Assembly: GCF_036370855.1 (NCBI RefSeq)
Contig: NC_088132.1
Location: 67,618,841-67,682,840 of the forward strand
Source: Dromaius novaehollandiae
Taxonomy: Eukaryota > Chordata > Aves > Casuariiformes > Dromaiidae
Reading direction: 5' to 3'
DNA: 64,000 bases
Shown piece after piece: positions 24,942-36,873 of the stretch. The position numbers were made by a program, and so were the translations under genes. Every line of letters starts with the position of its first letter. The stretch's first letter is position 1. The notes under the pieces are model-generated. The model was not told the origin of the DNA. It ran no database searches and worked only from the letters and a program-made list of their open reading frames with translations.

Positions 24942-26660
24942 TGCCTATATACAGTCATAGAAACCCAGTTTTGTTGCCATTTTAAAAACACTTCAAAGAC
25001 CCCACACAGTCATAGGAACCTAATTTTAAGTAAGTTGGCTTACTTTCTTTTTCCCCAGATCTGTTGGTTTGCTGCAATGAGAACTGCACCACATACAATT
25101 ATTCTGAAAATTCAGAGCTTTTGGAAAACTGTACAATAGCCAAAAAAATCAGGCATACTGCTCGGTTTGCCCTGGAGTAGGCACAAAGAAAAAGTTGTTC
25201 TTAACAGACAAATGATACTTGTCAGTTTAAGTGTTTCACTGATTTTTGTCCTGTGGAGGTTTGTCTCATACCAAGAGAACCAAATGGTCCTCTTCTCTCA
25301 AAGCAAAGAGGTTGCCTGTGGACCCTTGACTTTCATAAATTAAGGGAAGTCACTGTGCCTGGAAAATGCAAAAGTATGTGGGAGATGAAGGAAAGAATTG
25401 AATATATTTATAGCAACTTACTCCTACTTTCAACAGCAATGAAAAAAATAAATGCCAGAGGTATTTTACCCTTTTAGAACATCAGTAAAGCTCTGTGCCT
25501 TTCCACATTAGGTTAAGTCACACATCTCTGTATTCAGGTTCTATCATTTATTTGGGGAAACTATCTGCTTGCTGCCTATGTAATCTCCTGTCATCTTCTT
25601 TCTATTTCCATGTCTGTAGAAGACATCAGCTCTGATGCCTCAGAGGTATGCTCCTTCCAGGAGCATGTTCCTGTCTTTTGGTACCTTAAGGTACTGCCAC
25701 AGTGTTTTCCTCTCTCATTTAGGATCTGATCCAAATTGCACTGATGACCCTGTGGATCAGCCATTTGGCTTCCAGAAGCCTTGTGTCAGACTTAAGTGCC
25801 TATTGAAAAGTCTACCATTTCTGCCAACCCACCTGCAAATAAGTGAAAAGAGCACATTCAGAAGGACCAAATTCTATTTTTAAACAGACAAACTGTCCAA
25901 AAGCAAAACCTCAAAAAAAACCCAAAACAACAACAAGAAAGCTTAATCCCTAAAGGAACAAAGAGGTTTAAATGAATTAAGTAAGTGCATAAAGGGCACT
26001 GTGAACCATGATGTATTATATTATTAGCAGAATATCTCAAGGATATTGTGATTCGAATGTGTATTTGAAAAGGCAGAAGTAGAACCACATGCATCTCGTT
26101 CTGTGTGTCTGCAATCCTGAATGGAGGATAACTGTAGCAGGCTTTGCTCAGCTCGTACATCTTGTCTTAGTTCTAATTTAAGCACAACTATTTCTGACGC
26201 CATCTGCATGCAGGATTAGAAGTAGACAATGTACTAAACTGGAAATTTGGAAATCCTGGAGGAGTAGCGTGACTTCGGTTGCATCCTACCCCACTCTTTT
26301 GTGCCTTGCTCCTACCTACGGGGTGATAGATTTTTTTGTGTTCATTTACATTGCCATTCTAAAAACACCATGACTATTCAGAAGAGAGAAATTCCACCCA
26401 GCTGGCCACCCAAATTGTAACTTTTGGCCACCCAAGCTCTTGCAGGCTAGTGAGATCCTAGAACTCCTCCATAGTGTTCAACCATAGGAAGAATTATAGC
26501 TCTGCTACACATGCCCTTCACAATGATGGCTTCAGAAGTCCAATATGCCTATAGTCGCTAAATCCCACACTTTAACCCTTCTTTCATGGAGGAGTCTGTG
26601 CTCCTTTAAGTTAATGAAATCTCAAACATTAACATTTTGGTTGATTAGCTGGAAAGATTA
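24942..26660. other. Non-coding stretch
   Basis: No gene is supported. A strong acceptor-like sequence, TTACTTTCTTTTTCCCCAG ending at 25059, is followed by only 26 open codons with no recognisable similarity. An A-rich run (25904-25935, CAAAAAAAACCCAAAACAACAACAAG) is low complexity. Confidence 0.45.
25721..25750. repeat. Possible fragment of GATCTGATCCAAA-type repeat
   Basis: AGGATCTGATCCAAATTGCACTGATGACC resembles the half-site GGCCTGATCCAAAGCCCACTGAAGTC of another old palindromic bird repeat. It is very short, so this is weak. Confidence 0.25.
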
Positions 26661-26850
26661 GAGAAGATTTTTACTGTGAGGGTGACTGAGCAGGTAGCCC
26701 AGAGATTGTGTCCATCTTTGGAGATATTCAAAACTCATCCAGACATATTCCTGCGCAACCTGCTCTAGGTGCCCCTGCTTGAGCAGGGATGTTGGACTAG
26801 GTGATCTCCAGAGGTCCCTTCCAACCTCAACCATTCTGTGATTCTGTGAT
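26661..26850 (+). mobile_element. CR1 LINE, short 3' end
   Basis: This is the last ~190 bp of an avian CR1 on the plus strand. In order it has TTTTTACTGTGAGGGTGACTGAGCAGG, GCCCAGAGATTGTG, CCATCTTTGGAGATATTCAAAAC, GCGCAACCTGCTCTAGGTG, CCTGCTTGAGCAGGGATGTTGGACTAGGTGATCTCCAGAGGTCCCTTCCAACC, and the terminal repeat ATTCTGTGATTCTGTGAT (26833-26850). This is the same subfamily type as the copy at 19288-19690 but inserted in the opposite orientation. It is non-coding, being downstream of the ORF2 end. Confidence 0.95.
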
Positions 26851-29800
26851 ATAATTTTCCAAGTATTTTTCATAGGTGCCATGATCAAAGGACTATAAGG
26901 TTTTTTCTGTCTTCTAAAACACTTAATTGGCCATTAGTCTAAGGCAGTGCAAAGAATTATTTTCTTATAACAGTTAGCCGGCATCTCTTGCTCACATATT
27001 CCAGCTTAGATTGCCAGATTTGCAATTGGGAAGGAATTTATTGCCAAGTTGGTCTGTCAAGGATACTGGAGACTTTTTGCCTTGCTGAGCATGGCTTGAT
27101 TCTGGTTCATCTGCATCTCCTCTAGTCAATCCTCTGTCTCTGACCGAGCCTCAGGCACTGCTGGAATTTGGAGTGTCTGCTTTCTGTCCCTGGCATGAAA
27201 TGGTTTAGTCTTCTGGACACTGAAGTGCTTCAGTGTAGCCAAAGTTATGGGGCCCAATGCAGAAGTTAGTGGCTGAAACTGAATGCTTGACAATATTCAG
27301 TCTTAAATTATATGAAATCGAGAAAACAATGGAATCAAGTAAGACTTCATTAATTAAACTTCCAGGGAGAAACTGCAAAAGACTAATCAGTAACTGAAGG
27401 GAAGGAAAATGGAAGTAAGACTCCATAGATCTGAGTGTCTTTCATTCAAATTCATCAACAGCAGAATGAATTCTAGGGACAGATCTCTGGAACAGTATTG
27501 CTTCAAATGTGAGAAAGCAGTGTCAGCCCTTAAGGAAGAAATTATTGCACTTGGCGCAGCTTGTAACATGGGATTCTAGGTCCCGATGGTATCAGTGAAT
27601 AGATGGGAGAGGGTAATCTGCTCACTGCTGTAGAGAGGAATTACATATTGCTGTTCTGCTTCCCAAGGCTGAGTTCACTGTTTAACAGCAAATGAAAGAA
27701 TGTTTCCCTGTAATGATCGAAAGTTTGTTACATCACCTAGAGACCTGGTTTTCCTTCAGTATTATTGGGTCAGCTCCACTAACATTCTGTTATCACAAAT
27801 TACTATGTTCAGATTCAGGAAATTCAGAAATAGTTCTGATAATCCCAGTTCATCCATACTTCAACATACAGTGCATTGTTTGCATGCATAAAGCTTCTTC
27901 AAATGCAGGGGAACTTAAGCAAGCCATGAGGTGTCTTTAATAAGATGTCCACTCAAAATTAGTTTGGAGCATTGGTGAAAATGTTTGTTTGTATGAATAT
28001 ACCTATATGTGCATGTATGAATTTGTATGCATACAGATATAACTACCCTATTTGTGTTTTAGAGCCAGTCCATCAAACATTACCTTTGCCTTTTTGAGAT
28101 GCTTCTGTGTAAAAAAATATTGTCTCTTTTACTAACAGAAAGTAATGTGATTTTGCTTTTTCTTTTCAGTATAAAAAGAACTCCTCAGTTCCTATACTTC
28201 AGGTTGCTTGTATATTCTGGGCAACTGCTCCTGCCTTTCATTCACAAATCCAAAAGAAGGATTTCGGAGAGCTACTCCTTTCTCCCTAAGTGTTAGCTGC
28301 AATAATGATTTCTTCTCTTCCTCTTTGCCCTCCAAGCGATAGGAATGTTTTTCAAGCCTGGATGTCTATAGCTGACTTATTGAGAAAGACATCATGAGAA
28401 AGTGAATAAATAGGTGTTTGGGGGAGAGAAGTGAGAAAGATTTGGAATGAAAAAGAATAGGAAAATCATTACTGGGAAATAGTATAAAAGGAACACAATT
28501 CATATCATTCACCTTTGTGTTCTGCTGGTCATCCCAACCTCATACTAATATAAAAACTCCTGTTCACCTGTATTTATTTATAATAGCAGCAATAGCTAAA
28601 GTTTCCTGACTCAATTTTTATGGAAATCATACAAATACCACAAAGACATTGTAATTGCCCCAAAGAGCTTACCCAGAAAAGAATGCCCAGGGCATCTTAA
28701 CCCTGGACACTGCCAGTGAATCCACTCCTGCTATTACTGCTATCTGTTATCAGCATCATCCATTTTCAGTGTTGATCCTTACAGTGTATTACTGAAACCA
28801 CCCAGTATGTACAAGCCCAACAGCCACAGGTGAGCATTGCCTGGCTGCCCCATTTTGCTGATCCAGCTGAGCTTGAACAATGAAAACTAACGAAGTTTTC
28901 CATAAGTAGAGTGGCACAGCATTGCTCCAGGGCATAAGGACAATTGCTTATTTCACTTCTGTAAGCAGACACAATTCATAATGGGAATGAGAAATAGGCT
29001 CCATGGCTAATGCTGAAATCTCTATGCAAATGACCACCTGAAGGGAAATGGTGGTCAATAATTTGAAACAGCTGTTTATTTAAGCGATTATTACTCAGCA
29101 CCTCTCCTTTCTTTGCATCAGGTTGTATAGTTAACTGCATAATCATACTGCTTAGCAATGTCTTGCAGATGACTAATATGAGTCTCTGTTTCCATCAGAC
29201 TTTGAATTTCAGATCTCAGAGGACTGAAGTAGAGCAGAACGCCATCAAGAGAAATTTCAGATTCAGACATAGGTGGATCGCAGCCTTTCCATGTCTTATG
29301 CTAATCATTCTCTTTCTTCTTCTTTGATACTCTACAAACACAGAACTCACCAAAAGAGGTGAAAAGAGCACATGACATCACCGCTAAGCCTCAAGCACTT
29401 CTCTAGTAACTAATCTATGAAAGCCATAAGCAGCTGACTCTCACATTTTACTTAAACCCTTGTAAAAATATGTGCCAAATTAAAGCTTGGAAGCTTTCAT
29501 TTGTAAAGGAGGGAAGGAAAATTGAATCCCAATCCCAATGGCTGAAGAGCTTGACACAATGAACCCCATATTAAAACCTCCCAAACTGTGTACCAATCTG
29601 AAAGACTCAAGAAAGGTTTATAAATGAGATTATATTCCAATCTTAGTAATGTAACACCAGTAAGTGCCTGTTACAAGATATCAATATTTATATCACCAAA
29701 CAATGTGGAATAATGTAGCATAATGGTAATAAAGAATTTCCCTCAGAGTACTGAAACAAGAACAAATCCCCACCATGTAATAAGTTATCATTCCTTACAT

Positions 29801-30617
29801 ACACAGGGATAATTCTCTGCATTCAAGCCAGGGTGAGTTGTGGGTTTTTTTCATTCTTCAATGAAAAAAGAGTAAGATCCCTTGCCTTATTGATGCTCAT
29901 TTTTTGTAGAGCAGGTGATATACTTTAAGTTCACGACTTAGCATTTCTTTGACATATTTCTTTGTGCCAACAACCTAAGGATCTGCTTTTTTAAAAATAC
30001 TGTTCTACACCAGAAAGCAGAAGAAAAAAGAACATACTCTAAACAGAGCTGGATAAGACAGCTCATTGTTTTAAAATGCTGTTTTTTCTTCCAAAAGCAA
30101 TTTTTTTTCTAAAAAATGTACTTAATTTATGAAATTTTCATGAGAAATATTTTCACAGGCCCAAGATAGAGTTTCGGCCCTGGGATGATAGCGATCTGGT
30201 CTATTATTCTCCTTTGTCCTAAATGAGTGCTTTAAATCGTTTAATGAGACGGCTTGGCTTATTTGGCAGCACTAAGCTTTCCCACTTGTTATTTCTTGTC
30301 CTACCACTTTTGTCTCATCTGCTCACTTTATGAACAAGATACTGCCTAACTCACTGAGAAATAATATTAAATCACGATGTTGCCAGAAATAGCCATCCAC
30401 TTGCATCACTCTTGGCTGACCATCATGTTTCAATGTATGTCAGTAAGGGATTCTGAAGAGTGGGGCTAGCTAGAAGTGAGTCATTGAGATTACATCCCAC
30501 CATCATCCATAAGCAAGTATTTTTATGCCATTTCTGACAGATCATTGGCCACAGACCTCCAGTGAGGCTCACATTTTCTCCAGCAAATGATAACAGAACT
30601 TTGCTATTCTTACGATT
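26851..30617. other. Non-coding stretch
   Basis: No gene, RNA or repeat is recognised with confidence. An acceptor-like TTTTGCTTTTTCTTTTCAG ends at 28168, but no convincing exon follows. The final part (30540-30617) may extend the CR1 relic that follows. Confidence 0.45.
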
Positions 30618-30800
30618 AAAGAGTTTTTCCTAAAGACTAAGTGAACTCTCCCATTTACTTCTTGTCACATCTCCAGTGGACACAGAAAACAGTTTATTCC
30701 ACAGCTCTTTGCAGCAGCCTTTTACGTATTTGAAGATTGCTATCATGTCTCCCTTCAGCCCTCTCTTCTCCAAACAATCCACTTTCAATCCCAAGTCTGG
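30618..30800 (-). mobile_element. CR1 LINE relic, carboxyl-end coding part of ORF2
   Basis: This is a decayed CR1 in reverse orientation. The plus strand reads AAAGAGTTTTTCCTAA, TACTTCTTGTCACATCTCCAGTGGACACAGAAAACAGTTTATTCCACAGCTCTTTGCAGCAGCCTTTTACGTATTTGAAGATTGCTATCATGTCTCCCTTCAGCCCTCTCTTCTCCAAAC. On the minus strand this encodes the typical end of CR1 ORF2 (EKRGLKGDMIAIFKYVKGC, then LFSVSTGDVTRSKWE). The minus-strand open frame at 30630-31013 is this relic run on into flanking DNA, so it should not be taken as a cellular gene. It is more diverged than the copy at 19.3 kb and belongs to a different CR1 branch, judging by the CAGTGGACA / TTTACGTATTTGAAGA wording. Confidence 0.8.
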
Positions 30801-32380
30801 GGTATCCAAGTACATCAATGCAGACTTCTCTACTTTCCATGTCACGTGGCTCTCTCTCTCTCCCAAGTGCCCAGAGCATATATCTTGGTAGCATCTAGTC
30901 AGTACATTACAGTTTTGCTCAGTGAGTTTTGCCCAGCACATGGCTGTCTGGTAGTGAGTCTGTAGAAAGGGACAACGGGGTGCTGGTGAGGAACAGTAAC
31001 ACGATTCACACATTCCTAGAGAAGAGTTTGAATGTGTGCCCCATTATGTTTCTCTGATACAACTATTTTAATCAAAATCTCCTGTGAAATAAAGTCATTT
31101 GACGTGGAGCAATTTAGGAACAGAATATCAAAACAGTGTCCTTTATCAGACAAAGTCTTGTGATCTTCTTTAGAAACAAAAACAAAACCACACAGCAGGT
31201 TTTTCAATAGGACCTATTTTCCATGAAACACAGTGACTGGAAATGATTATATCTTTAGCCTCCCAGCTTTCTTGTGTGGCTATGTGAAGCTACTTGAGTT
31301 TAGTAACACTTGCAATAATTCAGCATGCCCATTTTCACTCACCTCATTCATGCAGGTGTGTTGTCATAAACTGCTGGTATACAGGATCTCAGGCTTGATA
31401 TTACAATGCCAAATATTTAACCATACCTCTAAGCAACCCTTTAGGCTAAGGAAAATCTTTGATCTTCACTGCTTGCATAAGCTCTACTTGTATAACTTGT
31501 ATAAGCTGGGTGTCTGAAGCCTGAAAGAATGCAGCCTGGCAGAGGACTACATTTATAATGGGCCAGCTAGCAAAAGTGTCATTATTAGCAGAGAAATCAT
31601 GGCATCTTGATTCTAATTTTTTCCAAAGACAGCTAAACCATACAATGCGATAGACTGTTCTAGGCACATTTTGGAGACATAAGCCACAAAATAAACGCAA
31701 AGAAACTAACAGAGTCAAACAGGAAAAATGTGATTTCTTTCAAGAGAGAACATCTGGATGATCTTGTTCCTTCCAAGTCCTTCTCTCTGCTTTCTGGAAA
31801 ATTTCTGTGCTCCCTGTATGTTTCTATATTCCCGGTAATATTTTTTTTCCTAAATTCCCTAACTTTTTAATCCATGTTTTCAAGTGACTAAGGTGGGTAG
31901 TCAGAAGCCATAGTTGGTTACACTTCTGTTATTTTCCTAGAGAAGTGGGAACAGCCAAAAGCTGGCCTGGTCCTTTATTACTGTGCTAGATTGCTGTGTT
32001 CAAATAAGTCATCTAAAAGCCTCCAAAGCTAGGATCAGTAAAATTGGTTTCCCTACATGAACCCCTCCATGATTACTTTTTCTTTCCTTATCACTCAGAA
32101 TCCCTTTTCAAGGGAAGGCAAACTTCAAATACAATGGTACTGGCAGCCAACTCCCCTCACATGGTAAAGACTCAAGGTACCCACTACTAGTCTCAATCAT
32201 CCTGTGACACAAAAGAAACCAAACCAGGCAAGCCCAGAGGCTGAGTCCCCATAACAGAATATCATTAAGCACATCAGTCTCAAACAACCTTGTTCCATGG
32301 CGCATAAAACATAAACATACCACCCAACTTGCAGAAATGTAGAGTCAATTAAAATTACACAGACTGCCTCATTACAAAAA
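30801..32380. other. Non-coding stretch
   Basis: I see unique AT-rich sequence. A CTCTCTCTCTC patch lies at 30851-30862. No gene is supported. Confidence 0.5.
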
Positions 32381-32460
32381 CTTCGTAGGATTAGAAGGGA
32401 CGTAAGAGATAATAAATGATATTGTTATACAGCTACCCAAACTGACCTTAAACTACTGTG
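32381..32460 (-). mobile_element. Possible old CR1 3' end
   Basis: GTAGGATTAGAAGGGACGTAAGAGATAATAAATGAT followed by TACAGCTACCCAAACTGACCTTAAAC resembles the reverse complement of an old CR1 tail (CATAGGATTGGAAGGGACCTCAAGAGATCATCTA). The terminal short repeat is not visible. It is moderately diverged and the call is tentative. Confidence 0.42.
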
Positions 32461-35400
32461 ACACTTTTTCCATGGAAAGGGTCTCCGGACTTCTGTTTTG
32501 CTTTTTCTAACCACATTTTTCATCCACAGAAGAAGCCTTTTCATTTGTCTTAGAACTGCATTATTCCACACTGAGCTGCCAACAGGAACAGTTCATTTGG
32601 TTTCATTTTAATAAGAAGATAAATGACCCTTGGAGAAAATAGCCAATTAATAAATACTAAGATGCATTACTAGAGGCTCTTCAGTTATTTCAGAGATATA
32701 AACATGTGCTCATTTCCAAAATACTTTGAGATTGAGGCAAAACCACCAAGTGTATGATAATTCCATTCCCTGCAGAACCCTGGCTCCAGTTTTATAAGGA
32801 GAGAGAAGGCCTAATAAAATCCAAGATGGCTGGAGTGACATTTGCCCTATACATCAGTTTCACTTTCATCAAAACAAGAGAAAAATTTTGGAGAAGGCAT
32901 ATTTGTTCTGGCTCAATCCCCTTTCCCCCCAGTCTTCACAGTTATTTCATTATTCCCAGTATATTTAGCTTCTCTCCAGCTGATTGAATATCTAACCCAT
33001 TTGTCATATATTCCTTTTCAAAGTGAATCAAGTCTGGCAATAAAGTCTTAATAAATAAGATGCCTATAAAGCATTGTTTATAAAATGCACTAGAATGAAT
33101 GGCCTAGTTTTATAAAGCTATTCATAGCACAGGGCCAATAAAAGCAAAACTCTATAAATATCACCTGCTCTGGGAATTATGCAAGTATATAGTCTTAACA
33201 TCTGGAACAATTCCACATTCTTGAAATTGTGTGTTATTTATCTATTCTTCTTTTAGTATAAATGAAGTTGATGAGTTTCTACCTTATAGGACTCTACAAA
33301 TTCCATAGCTCCTAGAAATGATCCAGTTCCACAGTGCTCAATGCTTTTCCAAAAGTAAAGATTAGTTTTTAGAAGACTCCAGCTCACTTTGCAGAAGCTA
33401 AATTAGATACTTGGCACCCTATACACAATTTATAGACTTAGGTACCTCTGAAAAACGCTCCTCAAAAATCTAATACAGAGGAGGGAATCATTTACAGTTA
33501 GGCAAAAAGAAACGGAGTGTGGAATATGTCCGTAGGAGGCATCTCCCGCACCTCTCTCAAGTCTAAACCTGTAAGCCGTAGTGGCATGTTAGATATTTCT
33601 ATGTGCTGGAAAATTACTGGTACTGTACTGGAACTGGTACTGGAAAATAGGTACCACACTAGTTACCTATGCAAGCAGGATTAACTCTTTTTAAAGTGAG
33701 TCATGGTGGCCATTACCTTTATGTAATTATTTAAACTACTGCTCAGCACACTCATGCAGAAAATAGGATACGTGGGTCCTACTAGCCTGAGTGCATTCTA
33801 GACCACATCCTGGGGTAATGCCCTTTGTGCTGTGCTATGAGGGCAATGCAAGGAAAACAGCTCAGGGTCCAGTTGCTGAAGTGGGCTGCTGTGCACACCA
33901 ACAAATACATAAATGCAAGGCTCATTTCATGAACAGGAGAGTGCAAGAAGGAGTGGCCAGTTCTCGATTCTGGTCCTTCCTTAGCTCTGGGATTTGGGTT
34001 CGATTTAAAACTAGTTTTGACAGTCTAACATGAAATGCATAAGCTACTGCAGCTCCCCCACTTCAATAGGGGACCCAAAGCACGAAGTTACAGAAACAGG
34101 CCTCCTCCTTCGTGATTCTTGTAATTCTCTGGTAGCCTGCCTTCAGCAAGACAGGCAACGGGCTCGTCTGTGGCTCCATGACTGAGGCACTCTTTGAGAA
34201 TGACCCCTCTCCATTGAGGTGGGCCCCCACACTTTCTGGAGAGATCCTGTACATAGAGCTGGACACCAGCCTCTCTGCTTGTAGTTTTGGCCCTGAGATG
34301 ACTATTGCTCTTATGCTTTGTGCTCAACTCCATGCAGTGAATCTCTTGGTTCTACTAAATAAGGGACTGATGTAGGAAATATGAGACACAGAAGCTTCCT
34401 TCCTTTTTATTATGCTCAATTTTAGTACAAATTGCAAGGGGAAGCATCAGTACAAAATGTCCTTAAGATCTAGCCCTGAAAGTTTAGAACAGCTACCGAT
34501 AATACAAGTGGTACACATCGTTATTTCTAAGGTACCTTACCCCTGACTTCTGTGGTTAACAATTATGGTAGTGTCTCCACAAATGCAGTAGGATTCAACA
34601 GTCTAGAACTTGTGATATATTTAACAATGTTTTTATTGCAGTTGCACAAAATCTTACAGGCCAGCAGTGGATTCCAACCAATGACTGAAAGGCGAGTTGC
34701 TTCATAGTCTGCTACCAATGCCTCCTGGACAACCAGGTCCTCTCTCATATTTACCTTTTAATATATTCTCCAGAAGAGGCAGAGGCATTTCACATCTGGG
34801 AGGAGTGCCCAATCTCTTTATCCAAGGAGAAGACTTTAAAGTAACCCTCTTGACTAATCTCGCTCAAGCAATACAGACTGCTGATTTGTGAGGTGAGTAT
34901 GCTTCATATATTCCACACCCAGGCCAAATGTCTTAACTGTTGTAAACCTCATTATGACTTAATGGGACAGTTACAAATCTGTGCATTAAACAAAACAATT
35001 CAGAGGTCATTGGCATCAAACATAAGGGAGAGAGTAAAGTAAATTAAAAGTCATATCTCAAGCTCTGATATGGTATGATACGTATGAAAAAAACCCTCTT
35101 TCCCAAGGCAGAGTGAAATAACTTCAGATAACCTGCTAAGTTTTATCTTCAAAATAAGAAATCCTGCTTAGAAATATGTGCATATAAAGAACATAAAAAA
35201 TTTGGGGCAATTATTTCAAATTTTTCCGGAAAAGGTTTTGTCTTGAATTGATACTTTCCATATGTAATATCATGGAAGCAGTGTATAATTATGTGATGCT
35301 CAATGCATATAAGAGGATGATTACATTTGTGCTTATTCTTATTTTTTAATGTTACGTAAATTAGATGAGTAATAAAAGCTTATTTAATGAGAGTAGGGAA

Positions 35401-36780
35401 CCTAAAATGACATTTCTCTAGGGAAAGCCTCTTTCTTTGTTGCAGTATGAAGAGTTAGATGGAACAATATTTATTGACATTTGCAGTCAATGTGTTGCCA
35501 ATTACTCCTGACTTATACTGTATTTGAACCAGAATCTCTCTGTAACTCCTTTAATAACAACTAGTGATATTATTCCCTAGGCTCTAAGTACAACCTTGAT
35601 AGTAGGCCAATACAACCCAGAAAGTAAGCATCTGAAGTGTTCTACAGTAAACTTTACAATTAGTAAGCTCAAAGGTCACAGATGACTTCCCTTTAATCCA
35701 TCCCCAAGCTGACTCTTCCTCATCCTCTATCCAGACCTTTTCTCTGTCTCCTGTTAATGGAGGAGAGCTTTCAGAGTTATTTTCATAGTGCTCCTCAGTT
35801 ATGTCGGAGATAGCAATCTGCATTTGGCTTGTAACCTCACCACTGTTTCTCTTTCCCACAGGCTTCCTTTAATGCTTTTTTTTTTTTTTTTTTTTTTTTT
35901 TTGGTGGAAAAAGAGTAGTACTTCTTACATGAAAGTTTTTGCATAAGGAGACCTAATAACCTAACATTTACATAGAAATTTTGGCTCACGCACCTTGAAG
36001 GATTTTTTAAAAAAGGTTAAGTGTTTGTAAATAAGATTTGGCCTCAGTCAGAGGGTAAACCACTAGACTGACAGTGAAGAAGCCTGAGGCCTCTTTGGGG
36101 GCTGTATGACTTGGGTAATACCTTTTCCTTTCTTGTGCCTGTGTCTGCTTCCCTCCTACCACTTTCTTTCCACATCCAGTTTTCTGAAAAGCACTATGAT
36201 GCAGCTGCTCCTTACCACACTTTTCTGAAACGAGTAGATAATTGGGATCCCAACCTTTGTTCATTACATAAAGTATGTCAGTCTGAAAGGGTGTGTAAAT
36301 AGGGGGTTAGAGGATGTTTTTGTTTCCCTTTAATGCTCCTGGCCCCATTGTAGATTTTGGTGGGTTAGCTGGGGGGGCAGATGACTTTGCTTGTTTCCGT
36401 CAGTGGCCAGGCCATTTGCAGCAGTCTCTGTTCCCTCACTGACCTCACCACTAACATCTTTGGTGACACTCTGGAAGAAGCAGAGAGAACAAACCCTGAC
36501 GTTATTGCCATAAAGACAAATTGAGCCTAACTCTCAGCTTAAGTCTCTCACTTGGATGCTGTGAATTTCCACAAGTAAAAGAGCAGGACAGAAAAGAGCA
36601 GTGTAGCAAGGAGTTAGAGCGGTCACCTCCTGCATGCTCTCCTGCTTGTTGTGAGCCAAAGGAATGGGAGAGGCATGCAGGCTGGAAGGGCTCTCGGGAG
36701 GCCAGGCTTGCCCAGCCTCCTGCCACAAGCAGGGTTAGGGTGGGAGGAGGCGGCTCAGGGCCCCGCCTAGCCAAGGTCTG
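32461..36780. other. Non-coding stretch with long T run
   Basis: No gene is supported. A local microsatellite-like patch of ACTGGTACTG units lies at 33616-33643. A T run of 27 lies at 35876-35902. The part at 36600-36780 is GC-richer (GGGAGGCCAGGC, GGAGGCGGCTCAGGGCCCCGCC) and open on both strands, but without recognisable protein similarity. Confidence 0.45.
35876..35902 (-). repeat. Poly-T run (27 T)
   Basis: An uninterrupted T run follows CTTCCTTTAATGC. It equals poly-A on the minus strand. No retrocopy can be recognised to its right. The length is probably variable. Confidence 0.9.
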
Positions 36781-36784
36781 AACA

Positions 36785-36853
36785 TCTCCATGGTGTAGAG
36801 TCCACAGCCCCTTTGGGAAACCTGTCCTGGTGTTTCACCATCCTCACAGTGGG
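36785..36853 (-). mobile_element. Short CR1 3'-region fragment
   Basis: The plus strand reads ATCTCCATGGTGTAGAGTCCACAGCCCCTTTGGGAAACCTGTCCTGGTGTTTCACCATCCTCACAGT, which is the reverse complement of the avian CR1 block ACTGTGAGGGTGGTGAAACACTGG...GGTTGCCC...GTGGACTCTCCAT. Both ends are cut off. It abuts a T-rich run (36854-36873, one C interruption), which in CR1 corresponds to the AAAAAACTTTTT segment and has probably expanded. Confidence 0.75.
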
Positions 36854-36873
36854 TTTTTTTTTTTCTTTTTTTT
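36854..36873. repeat. T-rich run next to the CR1 fragment
   Basis: T11 C T8 directly follows the CR1 fragment. It probably grew from the T/A-rich part of the CR1 sequence. Confidence 0.85.

Noticed and set aside
25041..25137. Strong acceptor-like TTACTTTCTTTTTCCCCAG followed by 26 open codons
   Set aside because: No donor with a matching open frame and no recognisable peptide, so likely one of many chance acceptors.
30630..31013. 127-codon open frame, minus strand
   Set aside because: Its second half is the carboxyl end of CR1 ORF2 and the first half is flanking DNA, so it is a retrotransposon relic and not a cellular gene.
33996..34006. tRNA B-box-like GGGTTCGATTT
   Set aside because: No A box at the right distance, no cloverleaf pairing and no terminator T run in place.
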